The notes beneath the pieces were generated by a model. That model saw only the letters and a list, made by a program, of their open reading frames with translations. It did no database searches and was not told the origin of the DNA. Below, one piece after another: positions 47,249 to 57,119 of a DNA stretch of 64,000 nucleotides. This DNA comes from an uncultured Rhodopila sp. (lineage in GTDB: Bacteria; Pseudomonadota; Alphaproteobacteria; Acetobacterales; Acetobacteraceae), in NCBI GenBank assembly GCA_903851415.1, contig CAINOE010000124.1:62001-126000 (forward strand), given 5' to 3'. Each line of letters starts with the position of its first letter. The first letter of the stretch is position 1. A program made the position numbers and the translations under genes.

Positions 47249-47444
47249 TATCGCTTCCTTCCTGTTGCCGCGGGAATGCGCGGCTCCAGGACTCCGAACG
47301 CCCGGCTTCCTCTGAAGGGTTTATGTTGCCGGGACGGTTTCGCGCCGATTTGAGCAGCAACCGGGTCCTCGTCCTGGTTTGGATCGCCAGCGACGAGACG
47401 AAGCGAGTTTCATCCGGTCCGGCGGGCAGCCGCCCGCCCGCGGG

Positions 47445-48266
47445 CTAGCGCAGCCTCGGATCGGGAACCCGCGCCGCCACCAGCACGTCCACAGCGCAAG
47501 CGCCTGCCGCCAGCAGCGCCGCCGCGCAGGCATTCGCGGTCGCGCCCGACGTCATGACGTCATCGATCAGCACGACGGTTCGGCCGGCGATAGCCGCCGC
47601 CCGGTTCGGCCGCACTCTGAGCGATCCCGCCACCTCGCGCGCGCGCTCCTCCGGCGACTTGTCGTCCAACGGTGCGGTGCGGCGGGTGCGTTGCAAGGCG
47701 TCCGGCAGAACAGGCCGGCGGGCGATGCGGCCCGCGGCGAAAGCCAGCACCGCCGCCTGATTGTACTTGCGATGAAACAACCGCCGCCGGTGCAGCGGCA
47801 CCGGCACCAGCAGGTCCGCCCGCGCGAGCATCTCCTGTCCGGCCCGCACCAGCATCGGCGCCAATATCGGCGCCAGGTCCAGCCGATCGGCGTGCTTCAG
47901 CGGCAGGATCAGGCGGCGTCCCTGGTCGTCGTAGCGCACCGCCGCCCGCGCCTGCCGGAACAGCGGCGGATGCGCGCGGCAGCCGGGGCACAGCCCCTCG
48001 CTGCCGCCCTGGTCCGCCGCGGCGAACGGCACCCCGCAGCGGACGCACATCGGCGCGCTGATGAAGCTGGTGCGGCCGAAGCAGCCGGGACAGAGTTCGC
48101 CCTGCACCGCGACCGGCTCGTCGCACGCGGCGCAGCGCGGCGGGACCAGAAAATCCAGCGCCGCCCGGCCGGCCTGCAAGAGCCGGTGCGCGATCTCGGA
48201 ATTACGCGGCGGTGCCGTCTTGCCCGGGGATGCCAAAGACCACTGTCCCGTCGCGTTGGATTTCAT
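47445..48266 (-). CDS. comF: ComF-family phosphoribosyltransferase-like protein
   Basis: About 273 aa. The zinc-finger region (CAACDEPVAVQGELCPGC ... CVRCGVPF ... CPGCR) is followed by the PRT-like domain with LVPVPLHRRRLFHRKYNQA and the PRPP-binding loop VVLIDDVMTSGAT. ComF relatives work in DNA uptake and single-strand DNA recombination. No ATG lies after the rhodanese stop; the ATG at 48266 gives a 65-bp overlap with that gene, and a downstream TTG is possible. Hence the exact N-terminus is uncertain. Confidence 0.88.
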   Translation of the reverse strand: MKSNATGQWSLASPGKTAPPRNSEIAHRLLQAGRAALDFLVPPRCAACDEPVAVQGELCPGCFGRTSFISAPMCVRCGVPFAAADQGGSEGLCPGCRAHPPLFRQARAAVRYDDQGRRLILPLKHADRLDLAPILAPMLVRAGQEMLARADLLVPVPLHRRRLFHRKYNQAAVLAFAAGRIARRPVLPDALQRTRRTAPLDDKSPEERAREVAGSLRVRPNRAAAIAGRTVVLIDDVMTSGATANACAAALLAAGACAVDVLVAARVPDPRLR

Positions 48267-49809
48267 GCACGAGGTCGATTTCCCAGGACAGATAGGCGTG
48301 CATCGCCTCTTCAGTCCCGGCGTTGCGGTCGTACGGCCGCAGATAGAAGTCGATGCAGGCTTCGTCCGGGGGGTTGGTCTTGTCCTTGACCAATGGCCGG
48401 CCGTACGCGTGCCATGCCTCGGTGCCGCCATCCAGAACCCGGACGTCCGCCGTTCCGGCCAGCGCCTCGACCTCCGGCATTGCCAGGCGGGCCAGCATGC
48501 CGTCCGGAGACGCGATGACCACATGGCGTGCCGCGCCGAGTTGCGGCCGGAGCGGCTCCAGCCTGCCGCGCACACCCCACACCGCGCCGGGAATATGGCC
48601 CTCGCGGAACTCCACGCTGCGGGCGAGGTCGAGCACAAGGGTATGGGCGCCGGTGTCCAGCAGGCGCACCAGGCCGGAAACATCGATCAGATCCACCGGC
48701 GCCGCCAGTTCCGGCACGGGGACCGCAGCGGTGCCGGTGGTCCTGACGGCTTCCAGGCCGCCTTCGACGACGAAGACGTCGCGATGGCCCATCTGTCGCA
48801 GCCAGGCGGCGGCCATGCGGGCGCGTACGCCGGTGTCGTCCACCAGCACGATGCGGGCGTTGCGCACGCCGATCCAGGCGTCGGTGGCCTGGATGAGCTG
48901 GCCGCCGGGGGCGTTGCGGCTGCCCGGCCGGTGGCCGGCGCGGAATTCCGCCGGGTCGCGCACGTCCAGCACGTATAATGTCCGGTCCGGGTCGTCCTCG
49001 AACCGGGTCAGGTCGAGCGGGCCGATGACGCCGACGCCGGACTGCTCGGCGAAGGCTTGCGCCCGCTGCAGCGCCAGGGCGGCGGTGTTCGGGGTCCCGG
49101 GCTGGTACTTGTCGGTCCTGCCGCGGTCGCAGCGCAGGCCGGCGAGTTCCCATCCCATGGTGCCGTTGCGCAGGGCGACGACCTTGTTGGGGATGCCGGC
49201 GCGGCGCAGGCTCTCGGCGCCGAGGATGCTGCGCGTGCGGCCGGCGCAGTTGACCACCACAAGAGTCTCCGGATCGGGGGCGATGTCGCCGATGCGATAC
49301 GCCAGTTCTCCGCCCGGCACGCTGATGCCGGTCGGGATCGACATGCGGGTGAACTCCTCGATCGTTCGGCTGTCCAGCACCACCATGTTGCGGCCGGAGT
49401 CGATCCAGGCTTTCAGCTCCCGCGCATCGACACTTTCGGTGCCGTAGTGGTGCTCCACCCACTCGCCGAACGCCTTGGAGGGGACGTTGACCCCGCTGAA
49501 CAGCACGTTGCCGGCTGCTTCCCAGGCCTTGGTGCCACCGTCGAGGACGGCGACATCGGTAAAGCCGGCGGACTCCAGCCACGCGGCCAGGGTTTCCGCC
49601 GCGCCGCGCCCGTCATCGACGCAGCAAATTCTCACCGATGGCCGAGGCAGCAGTGCGCGGGCCCGGATCTCCTTGCGTGCCAGACCGCAGGGCACCGCCC
49701 AGAACAGATGCGATGCGCCGAACTCGCCATCCTCGCGCGCATCCAGCAACGCGAGTTCCTGTCCGTCGCTGATCCAGCGGAGCAGGGTCTCGGGTGAGAT
49801 GCGGGTCAT
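48202..49809 (-). CDS. Four-domain rhodanese-like protein
   Basis: 535 aa containing four rhodanese modules, at about residues 5-100, 120-230, 265-360 and 375-480. The catalytic-cysteine loop is plausible in domain 1 (ICCVDDGRG, Cys62/63) and clear in domain 2 (VNCAGRTR, Cys188). In domain 3 it reads VLVDDTGVRA and in domain 4 VIASPDGML, so both lack Cys and are probably structural. Such proteins shuttle sulfur from thiosulfate or persulfides. The C-terminal 60 residues are an extra non-rhodanese segment. Overlaps comF downstream. Confidence 0.88.
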   Translation of the reverse strand: MTRISPETLLRWISDGQELALLDAREDGEFGASHLFWAVPCGLARKEIRARALLPRPSVRICCVDDGRGAAETLAAWLESAGFTDVAVLDGGTKAWEAAGNVLFSGVNVPSKAFGEWVEHHYGTESVDARELKAWIDSGRNMVVLDSRTIEEFTRMSIPTGISVPGGELAYRIGDIAPDPETLVVVNCAGRTRSILGAESLRRAGIPNKVVALRNGTMGWELAGLRCDRGRTDKYQPGTPNTAALALQRAQAFAEQSGVGVIGPLDLTRFEDDPDRTLYVLDVRDPAEFRAGHRPGSRNAPGGQLIQATDAWIGVRNARIVLVDDTGVRARMAAAWLRQMGHRDVFVVEGGLEAVRTTGTAAVPVPELAAPVDLIDVSGLVRLLDTGAHTLVLDLARSVEFREGHIPGAVWGVRGRLEPLRPQLGAARHVVIASPDGMLARLAMPEVEALAGTADVRVLDGGTEAWHAYGRPLVKDKTNPPDEACIDFYLRPYDRNAGTEEAMHAYLSWEIDLVHEIQRDGTVVFGIPGQDGTAA

Positions 49810-49892
49810 TTATGCATCCTTTGGTTGTGGCGAACCGTAGGGCCGGGGCGGGTGACTTGGCAAGGCATGTGGGGGAGCGCACATGCGCATGC

Positions 49893-50675
49893 ATGGACTC
49901 GATGCTTGTATTTGATCGCACCGCCGTGCGCCGCCACCGCGACCGGGCTGCACGGACTGTTGACGCCGTGGCGGACGTGCTGCGCGATGCGGCGGAGCGG
50001 TTGCTCGACCGCCTCGACGACACGACGCGGACGTTCTCCGATGCGCTGGATGTCGGCGGCCGAGGGGTTGTCGCTCCGCTGCTGCGCCAGCGTGGGATGC
50101 GGGTGGTCAGTTGCGACCTGTCCGCGGCGATGGCGGCGCGGAACGGCGGCGCGTGCGTGGCGGCGGATGAGGAGTTCCTGCCGTTCGGCCCGGACAGCTT
50201 CGACCTGGTCGCCGCCAGCCTGTCGCTGCATTGGGTGAACGACCTGCCCGGGACGCTGCTGCAGCTTCGCCGGACCTTGCGGCCGGGCGGGCTGCTGCTG
50301 GCGAGCCTGCCGGCGCTGGGCACGCTGGCGGAACTGCGTGCGGCGCTGACCGAGGCGGAGGACGCGGTCTCGAGCCGGGTGTCGCCGCGGGTCTCGCCGT
50401 TTCCGGAGCTTCGGGATTGCGCGCATCTGCTGCAGCGGGCGGGCTATGCCGTGCCGGTGGCGGATGTGGAGGACATACGGCTGCTCTACGCCAACCCGTT
50501 CGCGCTGCTGACCGACCTGCGGGCGGCGGGAGAGACGAACGCGATCCGCCAGCGGGCGCGATCGGCGCCGGCGCGGGACTTGTTCCCCGCGGCGCTGGCC
50601 AGGTTGCCGGCGGAGGATGGGCGGGTGGCGGTCACGCTGCGGATGGCGGTGATGACGGGGTGGGCGGCGGACTAG
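49893..50675 (+). CDS. SAM-dependent methyltransferase (BioC/NDUFAF5-like)
   Basis: About 260 aa class I methyltransferase. MLVFDRTAVRRHRDRAA at the start and SFDLVAASLSLHWVNDLPGTLLQLRRTLRPGGLLLASLPALGTLAELR (in pieces) are the pattern of NDUFAF5/BioC-type proteins. NDUFAF5 homologues hydroxylate or assemble complex I; BioC methylates malonyl thioesters. I cannot choose between them. The ATG at 49893 was picked because the family begins here. Divergent from the rhodanese gene. Confidence 0.85.
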   Translation: MDSMLVFDRTAVRRHRDRAARTVDAVADVLRDAAERLLDRLDDTTRTFSDALDVGGRGVVAPLLRQRGMRVVSCDLSAAMAARNGGACVAADEEFLPFGPDSFDLVAASLSLHWVNDLPGTLLQLRRTLRPGGLLLASLPALGTLAELRAALTEAEDAVSSRVSPRVSPFPELRDCAHLLQRAGYAVPVADVEDIRLLYANPFALLTDLRAAGETNAIRQRARSAPARDLFPAALARLPAEDGRVAVTLRMAVMTGWAAD

Positions 50676-50749
50676 CGATCGGCTGGCGACCGAAATTCCT
50701 TGCCGCCGCGGGCAGAATAGATTATATTTCAATATAACATGAATGAAGG

Positions 50750-51016
50750 ATGATCGTCACGTACACAACCACTCTCCGGAAGGTCGGCGGCTCGGTGATG
50801 CTTACCCTCCCGCCGGCCATTCTTGATCTTTTGCAACTTCAGCCCGGGGCAACCGTCGGCCTGACGGTTGATGGCGATCGCCTCGTCATCGACCCGAAGC
50901 CCCGGCAACGCTACACGCTGGCCGAATTGCTCGCTGCATCGGATTATTCGGAGCCGCAACCGGCCGGCGAGCGGGAATGGGTCGATGCGCCCGCCATAGG
51001 CCGCGAACTGATATGA
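50750..51016 (+). CDS. MazE/AbrB-type antitoxin
   Basis: 88 aa with an AbrB-fold N-terminus (TTTLRKVGGSVMLTLPPAILDLLQLQPGATVGL in pieces) that would bind DNA, and a flexible acidic C-terminal tail for toxin neutralisation. It overlaps the MazF-like gene by ATGA, the usual antitoxin-first, translationally coupled arrangement. It probably autoregulates its own promoter. Confidence 0.9.
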   Translation: MIVTYTTTLRKVGGSVMLTLPPAILDLLQLQPGATVGLTVDGDRLVIDPKPRQRYTLAELLAASDYSEPQPAGEREWVDAPAIGRELI

Positions 51017-51339
51017 GGCGAGGCGACATCTATCTGGTTTCGCTCGACCCTTCCGAGGGACGGGAGCAGCGCGGACATCGCCCTGTACTGGTCGTTTCGC
51101 CGGCACCGTTCAATCAGGCCACGAAGCTGCCCGTGGTATTGCCGATAACGTACGGCGGCGACTTTGCCCGGCGCATCGGGTTTACCGTACCGATTTCAGG
51201 AATCAGCATGACCGGGGTCGTGCGGTGCGACCAGCCTCGAGTGCTGGACCTGGAGGCCCGGAACGGGCGAAAGGTCGATACCCTGCCTATGGCTCTCCTG
51301 GACGAGGTGATGGCGAAGGTCCGGCCTATCTTCGACTAG
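51013..51339 (+). CDS. MazF/PemK-type endoribonuclease toxin
   Basis: 108 aa. RRGDIYLVSLDPSEGREQRGHRPVLVVS is the standard MazF/PemK start, and the domain is complete through CDQPRVLDLEARNGRKV. Such toxins cleave mRNA at short sequences when the labile antitoxin is lost. The ATG at 51013 overlaps the antitoxin stop. Inserted immediately upstream of trpB. Confidence 0.92.
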   Translation: MRRGDIYLVSLDPSEGREQRGHRPVLVVSPAPFNQATKLPVVLPITYGGDFARRIGFTVPISGISMTGVVRCDQPRVLDLEARNGRKVDTLPMALLDEVMAKVRPIFD

Positions 51340-51411
51340 CGCCCCGCCCCCCGGATCGCTTGACCAAACCCGGCCATGGTCTAGAAGCCCCTCCGGCAAG
51401 GAGAGAGCGTC

Positions 51412-52632
51412 TTGAACAAGCCCATCGGACTCAACAGCCTGCGCAGCGGACCCAGCGACCGCGGCCGCTTCGGCGAATTCGGCGGCCGTTTCGTCGCGGA
51501 AACGCTGATGCCGCTGATCCTGGAGGTCGAGCGCGCCTATTCCGAAGCCAAGGCCGACGCGGCATTCGCCACCGAACTCGGCCAGTATCTGACGCATTAC
51601 ATAGGCCGCCCCAGCCCGCTCTGGTTCGCCGAGCGCCTGACGCAGCACCTCGGCGGCGCGAAAATTTATTTCAAGCGTGACGAGCTGAACCATACCGGCA
51701 GCCACAAGGCCAACCCCTGCATGGGCCAGATCCTGCTGGCCCGCCGCATCGGCAAGACCCGCATCATCGCCGAGACCGGCGCCGGACAGCACGGCGTCGC
51801 CACCGCCACCATGTGCGCGTTGTTCGGCCTGCCCTGCACCGTCTACATGGGCGCCACCGACGTGGAACGTCAGGCGCCGAACGTGTTCCGAATGAAGCTG
51901 CTCGGCGCCGAGGTGAAGCCCGTCACATCGGGCGCCGGCACCCTGAAGGACGCGATGAACGAAGCCATGCGCGACTGGGTCGCCAATGTCTCCGACACCT
52001 ATTACCTGATTGGCACCGTCGCCGGACCGCATCCCTATCCGATGATGGTGCGCGACTTCCAGTCGGTCATCGGCGAGGAAGCCAAGGCGCAGATGCAGCA
52101 GGCCGAGGGCCGCCTGCCCGACGTCGCGGTCGCCTGCATCGGCGGCGGCTCCAACGCGATGGGATTGTTCCATCCGTTCCTCGACGACGAGTCTGTCCGG
52201 CTGATCGGCGTCGAGGCCGGCGGGCACGGGATCGAGACCGGCCAGCACGCCGCCAGCCTGACCGGCGGGCGTTCGGGCGTGCTGCACGGCAACCGCACCT
52301 ACCTGCTCCAGGACGACGACGGGCAGATCATCGAGGCGCACAGCATCAGCGCCGGCCTGGATTACCCCGGTATCGGTCCGGAGCATTCCTGGCTGCACGA
52401 TATCGGCCGGGTCGAGTACGTCTCGGCAACCGATCAGGAGGCGCTGGCCGCGTTCCAGTTGTGCACCCGGACTGAAGGGATCATCCCGGCGCTGGAGCCG
52501 GCGCATGCGCTGGCCTACGTCACCAAGCTGGCGCCGACGCTGCCGGCGGATCAGATCATCCTGATGAATCTGTGCGGCCGGGGCGACAAGGACATCTTCG
52601 CGGTCGCCCAGCACCTGGGGGTGAAGCTGTGA
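51412..52632 (+). CDS. trpB: Tryptophan synthase beta chain
   Basis: 406 aa, normal length. The pyridoxal-phosphate lysine is in HTGSHKANP and the phosphate-binding loop is GGGSNAMG. It condenses indole with serine to make tryptophan. The start is a TTG preceded by AAGGAG. It overlaps trpA by 4 bp (GTGA). In many alphaproteobacteria trpB-trpA lead directly into accD-folC; here about 4.6 kb of other genes intervene. Confidence 0.97.
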   Translation: MNKPIGLNSLRSGPSDRGRFGEFGGRFVAETLMPLILEVERAYSEAKADAAFATELGQYLTHYIGRPSPLWFAERLTQHLGGAKIYFKRDELNHTGSHKANPCMGQILLARRIGKTRIIAETGAGQHGVATATMCALFGLPCTVYMGATDVERQAPNVFRMKLLGAEVKPVTSGAGTLKDAMNEAMRDWVANVSDTYYLIGTVAGPHPYPMMVRDFQSVIGEEAKAQMQQAEGRLPDVAVACIGGGSNAMGLFHPFLDDESVRLIGVEAGGHGIETGQHAASLTGGRSGVLHGNRTYLLQDDDGQIIEAHSISAGLDYPGIGPEHSWLHDIGRVEYVSATDQEALAAFQLCTRTEGIIPALEPAHALAYVTKLAPTLPADQIILMNLCGRGDKDIFAVAQHLGVKL

Positions 52633-53456
52633 GCCGCATCGCCGCCCGGTTCGCCGCGCTGAAAAGTCAGGGCCGCGGGGCGCTGATCACGTTCCTGGAG
52701 GCATGGGACCCGGATCAGGCCACCTCCGCCGCACTGCTCCGCGGCATGCCCGAAGCCGGTGCCGACCTCATCGAGATCGGCATGCCGTTCACCGACCCGA
52801 TGGCGGATGGGCCGATCATCCAGGCGGCGGCGAAGCGCGGGTTGGCCGCGGGTGTGAAGGTCGCCGGCGTGCTGGACATGGTGCGGGACTTCCGGCAGGC
52901 CGACGAGGCGACTCCGGTGGTGCTGATGGGGTATCTGAACCCGATCCTGTCCTATGGGACGGAGCGGTTCTGCGCCGATGCCGCCGCCGCGGGGGTGGAC
53001 GGGCTGATCATCGTCGATCTGCCGACGGAGGAAGCCGATCTGCTGCTGCCGTTCAGCACGGCGAACGGGTTGGACTTCATCCGGCTGATCGCCCCGACAA
53101 CGGACAACGCGCGGCTGCCGCATGTGCTGAACGGCAGTTCGGGGTTTGTGTATTACGTCAGCATCACGGGTGTGACCGGCACGGTGACTGCGTCGGTGGA
53201 GCCTCTGCAGGCGGCGATCCCTCGGATCAGGAAGGTGACCGACCTGCCGATAGCGATCGGGTTCGGGGTGCGGACTCCGGCGCAGGCCGGTTCGGCCGCG
53301 CGGATCGCCGATGCGGCGGTGGTGGCCTCGGCGCTGATCGACACGCTGTCGGCGCATCTGGATGCGGACGGGAAGGCGCTGCCGGGGGCGGTGGAGGCGG
53401 TGCTGGACCAGGTGAGGGGGCTGGCGGCGGCGGTGCGGAAGCGCAAGGGTTCGTAG
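52629..53456 (+). CDS. trpA: Tryptophan synthase alpha chain
   Basis: 275 aa. The catalytic Glu and Asp are in [17 protein letters not shown], and the C-terminal [10 protein letters not shown] phosphate site is intact. It cleaves indole-3-glycerol phosphate and passes indole to TrpB. A GTG start overlaps the trpB stop. A degraded partial copy of trpB-trpA sequence lies 0.75 kb downstream. Confidence 0.97.
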   Translation: MSRIAARFAALKSQGRGALITFLEAWDPDQATSAALLRGMPEAGADLIEIGMPFTDPMADGPIIQAAAKRGLAAGVKVAGVLDMVRDFRQADEATPVVLMGYLNPILSYGTERFCADAAAAGVDGLIIVDLPTEEADLLLPFSTANGLDFIRLIAPTTDNARLPHVLNGSSGFVYYVSITGVTGTVTASVEPLQAAIPRIRKVTDLPIAIGFGVRTPAQAGSAARIADAAVVASALIDTLSAHLDADGKALPGAVEAVLDQVRGLAAAVRKRKGS

Positions 53457-53479
53457 CGGCGCCTGGCAGGCGGACCGTC

Positions 53480-53501
53480 ATGGCGGGCGCAGGCCCGCCA
53501 T
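53480..53501 (+). terminator. Hairpin downstream of trpA
   Basis: A 9-bp perfect stem (ATGGCGGGC, 53480-53488, with 53493-53501) with a 4-nt loop, 23 bp after the trpA stop. No T-run. It has the GTCATGGC leading edge seen in other intergenic palindromes in this window, so it may be a member of that repeat family as well as a terminator. Confidence 0.5.
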
Positions 53502-53679
53502 CCAAGCCTCTGTTTACACGAAGAAAAAGCGCGGATCCCACCCCCCGGCTTTTGCCGGGGCATGCTTCTCCGGGGAAGAATAGCCGGAAAGTCCGCGCCG
53601 TCGCGTACCGGTATTGCAGCTTTCGCTCGTTGCGATTCTCCACTATAACAATCCGGGCAAGAAGCGCGAGATCGTCGAA

Positions 53680-54090
53680 ATGGCCCCTGACGGCTTATCG
53701 GAAACGCGTTGGCTGGTAACTCTGCTGGCCGTCGGGTGCGGAATGGCCGCATCGGTGACGGTGCTGTGGCTGGCTTTCAGCGTGAGTGATCTGACTGAGG
53801 AAGAGTTTGAAATCCTGCGGATCGTGCTGGCGCTGGCCGGCGGCGGGGTCGGTGCGGTCATACCGGGCTTTCTCGACCTTAGCCTCAACTCGGGCGGCAA
53901 GTTCATGCTGCGAGCCGGCGGCGGTCTTGCGGTGTTCGCGGTTCTCTATTTCTGGTCCCCGGCGCGTTGGCAGCCGGCGCCCGATGGAGAGGTCACCATC
54001 AGCGCGCCGGGCGGGGTGGCTGCGAAAGACATCAGCAGCAGCCCGATCGCCATTGATAACAACCCGGCCGGCACGACGCCCGCGAAGTGA
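53680..54090 (+). CDS. Small membrane protein of unknown function
   Basis: 136 aa with two hydrophobic helices (LVTLLAVGCGMAASVTVLWLAF and, later, GGGLAVFAVLYFW) plus a glycine-rich stretch between them (IVLALAGGGVGAVIPGFLDL). No family recognised. The ATG at 53680 was chosen because it starts the apparent protein; a TTG/ATG further upstream at 53614 would add 22 residues. It lies between trpA and the trp relic, in the islet that separates trpA from accD. Confidence 0.6.
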   Translation: MAPDGLSETRWLVTLLAVGCGMAASVTVLWLAFSVSDLTEEEFEILRIVLALAGGGVGAVIPGFLDLSLNSGGKFMLRAGGGLAVFAVLYFWSPARWQPAPDGEVTISAPGGVAAKDISSSPIAIDNNPAGTTPAK

Positions 54091-54204
54091 TGAGCCAGCC
54101 GTGGCCGGGCCGGTGTCTCGCCGCCGTTCTGGTTCTGGCGCCGGCTTCTGCACGCGCGCAGACGCGGCTTGAAGCCCCGGGCGGGGTCGCGACGCCTTGA
54201 TAAG

Positions 54205-54503
54205 ATGCGGGCCTTTCGCCTGATCGGCATCGAACCGGGCGGGCATGGTATCGAGACCGCCCAGCACCCCGCCAGTCCCGTTCCGGCAAGCCCGGGATCC
54301 CGACCAGGCCATCTCCATGGCGCTGCTCCGCGGCATGCCCGAAGCCGGCGCCGACCTGATCGAGATCGGCATGCCGTTCAACCGACCCGATGGCGGATGG
54401 GCCGATCATCCAGGCGGCGCGAAGCGCGGGTTGGCAGCGCAGGCGAAGGTCACCGGTGGGCAAAGCATCAACGGCGGCACTGAGGAAGCGGAAGGGTTCG
54501 TAA
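54205..54503 (+). pseudogene. Degenerate partial copy of trpB-trpA
   Basis: Three blocks follow the order of the intact genes. 54216-54280 resembles trpB 52196-52262 (LIGIEPGGHGIETAQ versus [15 protein letters not shown]). 54285-54465 resembles trpA 52693-52875, with long identical stretches (GGCATGCCCGAAGCCGG, ATCGAGATCGGCATGCCGTT). 54471-54503 resembles the trpA 3' end (AAGGGTTCGTA). Material between the blocks is deleted and the frames are broken. It marks a past duplication at this locus. Confidence 0.85.
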
Positions 54504-54587
54504 ACCCGGTGGCGCGGGCGCGGCGCTTGTCGACCCCTTTTCGGCCGGAATTGTGGCAGAGTTGGCTCATGACGCCGGATTCGCCCG

Positions 54588-56171
54588 ATGCTGACGCTAT
54601 TCGAGACTGAAAAATCGCTTGCCGCCGCCGCGGTCAGCCTGACCGACGATGATCTGAGCACGGACGATCCCGATCCGGGCGGGTTGCTGTCCTCGATCCG
54701 GAATGGCGGCGATCCGCTGGGCGACGCGTTTACGGCGCTGAGATCTTCGGCTGAACGCAGGAAGGATGGTGCGGTCTACACGCCCCCGGCGATCGTCCGA
54801 TCGATGCTGGGGTGGGCGCTGGATCAGGAACCGCCAGCGCGGGTCGTCGATCCGGGCGCGGGTTCGGGACGATTTCTGATCGCGGCCGGACAGGCCTTTC
54901 CGCGGGCTGAGTTGGTTGGCGTTGAGCTGGACCCTCTGGCGGCCAGTCTGTTGCGGGCGAACCTGTCGGTGAACGGACTGACGGAACGCGCCACGGTGCT
55001 GGAGGCCGATTATCGCTCGGCCGCGCTGCCCGGTATCAGCGGCCGGACGCTGTTCGTCGGCAATCCGCCCTATGTCCGTCATCACGGCATCAGCGCGGAT
55101 TGGAAGACCTGGTATCGCCGGACGGCGGCCGGATTCGGCATCAAGGCCAGCGGACTGGCCGGGCTGCATGCGCATTTCTTCCTCCGCACGCTGCAGCTTG
55201 CCCGCGCGGGCGATTTTGGCGCGTTCATCACCGCGTCCGAGTGGCTGGATGTGAACTACGGCGCCGCGGTGCGGCGGATGCTGACCGAGCGCCTGGGCTG
55301 CGTCGGTTTGCATGTGCTGGAGCCGGCCGCCATGCCGTTTGCCGGTTCAACAACGACCGGGGCGATAACCTGCTTCCGCGTCGGTTCGAGGCCGGCGGCA
55401 ATGCGTGTTCGCTCGGTCGCATCGGCCGAGGCGCTGAACCGGCTTGCCGAAGGCGACGAGGTCCCGCTGTCGCGCGCCGCGGTCACGCCGCGCTGGTCGG
55501 TCTTGCTGCGACCTGCCGCACCTTGTGCCCCGGCCGATTTCGTTCCACTCGGCGAATTGGTGCGGGTGTCGCGCGGCCAGGTCACCGGCTGCAACCGGGT
55601 CTGGATCGCCGGGGACGCGGCGAAGCATTTGCCGAAGCAGGTGCTGGTCCCGGCCATCACGAAAGCCCGCGAACTGATCGCGGCTGGAGATGAACTCGGG
55701 CCGGAGGCGGCGCTGCAGTGCGTCGTCAACCTTCCCGTCGATCTCAATGAGATCGAGAAGCGTTTCCGCGCGGCCGTCGACCGGTTTCTGGCCTGGGCAG
55801 CGCAGCAGGGCGCCGCCACCGGCTACATCGCGAGCCACCGGCGGGCATGGTGGGCGGTGCAGCTTTACGAGCCGGCTCCCATGCTGTGCACGTATATGGC
55901 ACGCCGTCCGCCAGCCTTCGTCAGAAACCTGCGCGGCGCTCATCATCTGAACATAGCTCATGGCCTCTATCCCAGGGAGAAGCTGACTGAGTTGCAAATG
56001 CGGCAGCTTTTGGGGTTCCTCCGCAATCGCGTGTCGGTGGCGGACGGCCGCACCTATGCGGGCGGCTTGACGAAATTCGAGCCGCGGGAGCTTGAGCGCA
56101 TCCAGGTGCCTCGGCTATACGCGCTGGATGCAATTGCCTCCGATATGGACCGAGTCGCAAATCCGCCTTGA
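54588..56171 (+). CDS. N6-adenine DNA methyltransferase of a XamI-like type II restriction-modification system
   Basis: 527 aa gamma-class methyltransferase: SAM motif VVDPGAGSGRF (88-96), catalytic NPPY (159-162), and a C-terminal target-recognition part with VSRGQVTGCNRVW. The domain order matches M.TaqI/M.XamI-like enzymes. It protects host DNA by methylating adenine at the recognition sequence. The restriction gene overlaps its 3' end by 44 bp. Because the nuclease is broken, it may now be an orphan methylase, which is stable. Confidence 0.9.
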   Translation: MLTLFETEKSLAAAAVSLTDDDLSTDDPDPGGLLSSIRNGGDPLGDAFTALRSSAERRKDGAVYTPPAIVRSMLGWALDQEPPARVVDPGAGSGRFLIAAGQAFPRAELVGVELDPLAASLLRANLSVNGLTERATVLEADYRSAALPGISGRTLFVGNPPYVRHHGISADWKTWYRRTAAGFGIKASGLAGLHAHFFLRTLQLARAGDFGAFITASEWLDVNYGAAVRRMLTERLGCVGLHVLEPAAMPFAGSTTTGAITCFRVGSRPAAMRVRSVASAEALNRLAEGDEVPLSRAAVTPRWSVLLRPAAPCAPADFVPLGELVRVSRGQVTGCNRVWIAGDAAKHLPKQVLVPAITKARELIAAGDELGPEAALQCVVNLPVDLNEIEKRFRAAVDRFLAWAAQQGAATGYIASHRRAWWAVQLYEPAPMLCTYMARRPPAFVRNLRGAHHLNIAHGLYPREKLTELQMRQLLGFLRNRVSVADGRTYAGGLTKFEPRELERIQVPRLYALDAIASDMDRVANPP

Positions 56172-57109
56172 TGCCGCAACGGCACGCGATCTTTTCCGTG
56201 CCGAACGTCTCACCGAGCCTGTGAAGCGCTGGCAGGCGACGATCACGCGATATCGGATCGCTTTCGAACGGTTGTTTGAACAGTACAATGTGGCCGACAT
56301 CAAGGCGGTCACGCCAGCCCAACTTGCCGAGATATTTGCAACCACGCTGGCGTCGCTTCAAACCGGGGGCGGATGGGTGCCAGAAGCATGGGAGGATGTG
56401 TGGGAAAATCCTGGCGCCCCGCTACGCTACCTCGCCGGGCCGCCGATTTCGAAGGACGATCTGGCAGTATTGGCAGACGTCCGTTCACTCGCCCCCGGGC
56501 CGCTGAGGGGGGACCCGGAGGCCGCACGGCGGGTCCTGGCAAACATCGTCCAGGCGGTGGACATGACCCGGTTTCCATGGCTCGCGGAGAACCGGGAACC
56601 GACCTTGCAGGAAAGGGAGATCGCGATAGCAACCTCGGCGGCGCTCATCGCGGCGCAGCGGGTGTCAACCGATCGACGAAACGAGAGCAAGGATAAGCAG
56701 GAATCGTTGGTAAAATCGTTTCTCACAAGTATAGGCTTCACAGCCGTTTGCGCGCGGCCCATATTCACGCTGGACAACGCCCCGCTGCGTGGCGAGTTCT
56801 GCGCCGAAAGCATGGTCGGCAGCCGGAAGGCCGACGTGCCTGTGCGACGGCCGGCTGATGCCGATCGAGTGCAAGGTTTCGAACAGCGAGGTGAACAGCG
56901 TCAAACGCATCAACAACGATGCCGCGATCAAGGCGGTTACATGGCGTCGTGAGTTCGGAATGAACCAGGTCGTGCCCGTCGCCATGATGTCTGGCGTGTT
57001 CAAGGTCGCCAATCTGATTCAGGCACAAGAGGCCGGGCTCACGCTTTTCCGGGCGCACGATCTCGATAAGGTGCGAGCGTTCATCGAGGACACAAAGACT
57101 GTCAGATAG
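56128..57109 (+). pseudogene. XamI-family restriction endonuclease, frameshifted
   Basis: The N-terminal part (PPIWTESQIRLDAATARDLFRAERLTEP in pieces, MTRFPWLAENREPTLQEREI) matches XamI-like nucleases. It stays in frame to KADV near 56837, after which the expected CDGRLMPIECKVSNSEVNSVKR and the remaining 75 residues are in another frame, ending at 57109. Loss of TG from a GTGTG run at about 56838 would explain it. The break falls inside the PD-(D/E)XK-like active site, so the product should be inactive unless this is a sequencing error. Confidence 0.8.
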
Positions 57110-57119
57110 AAACAACCGG

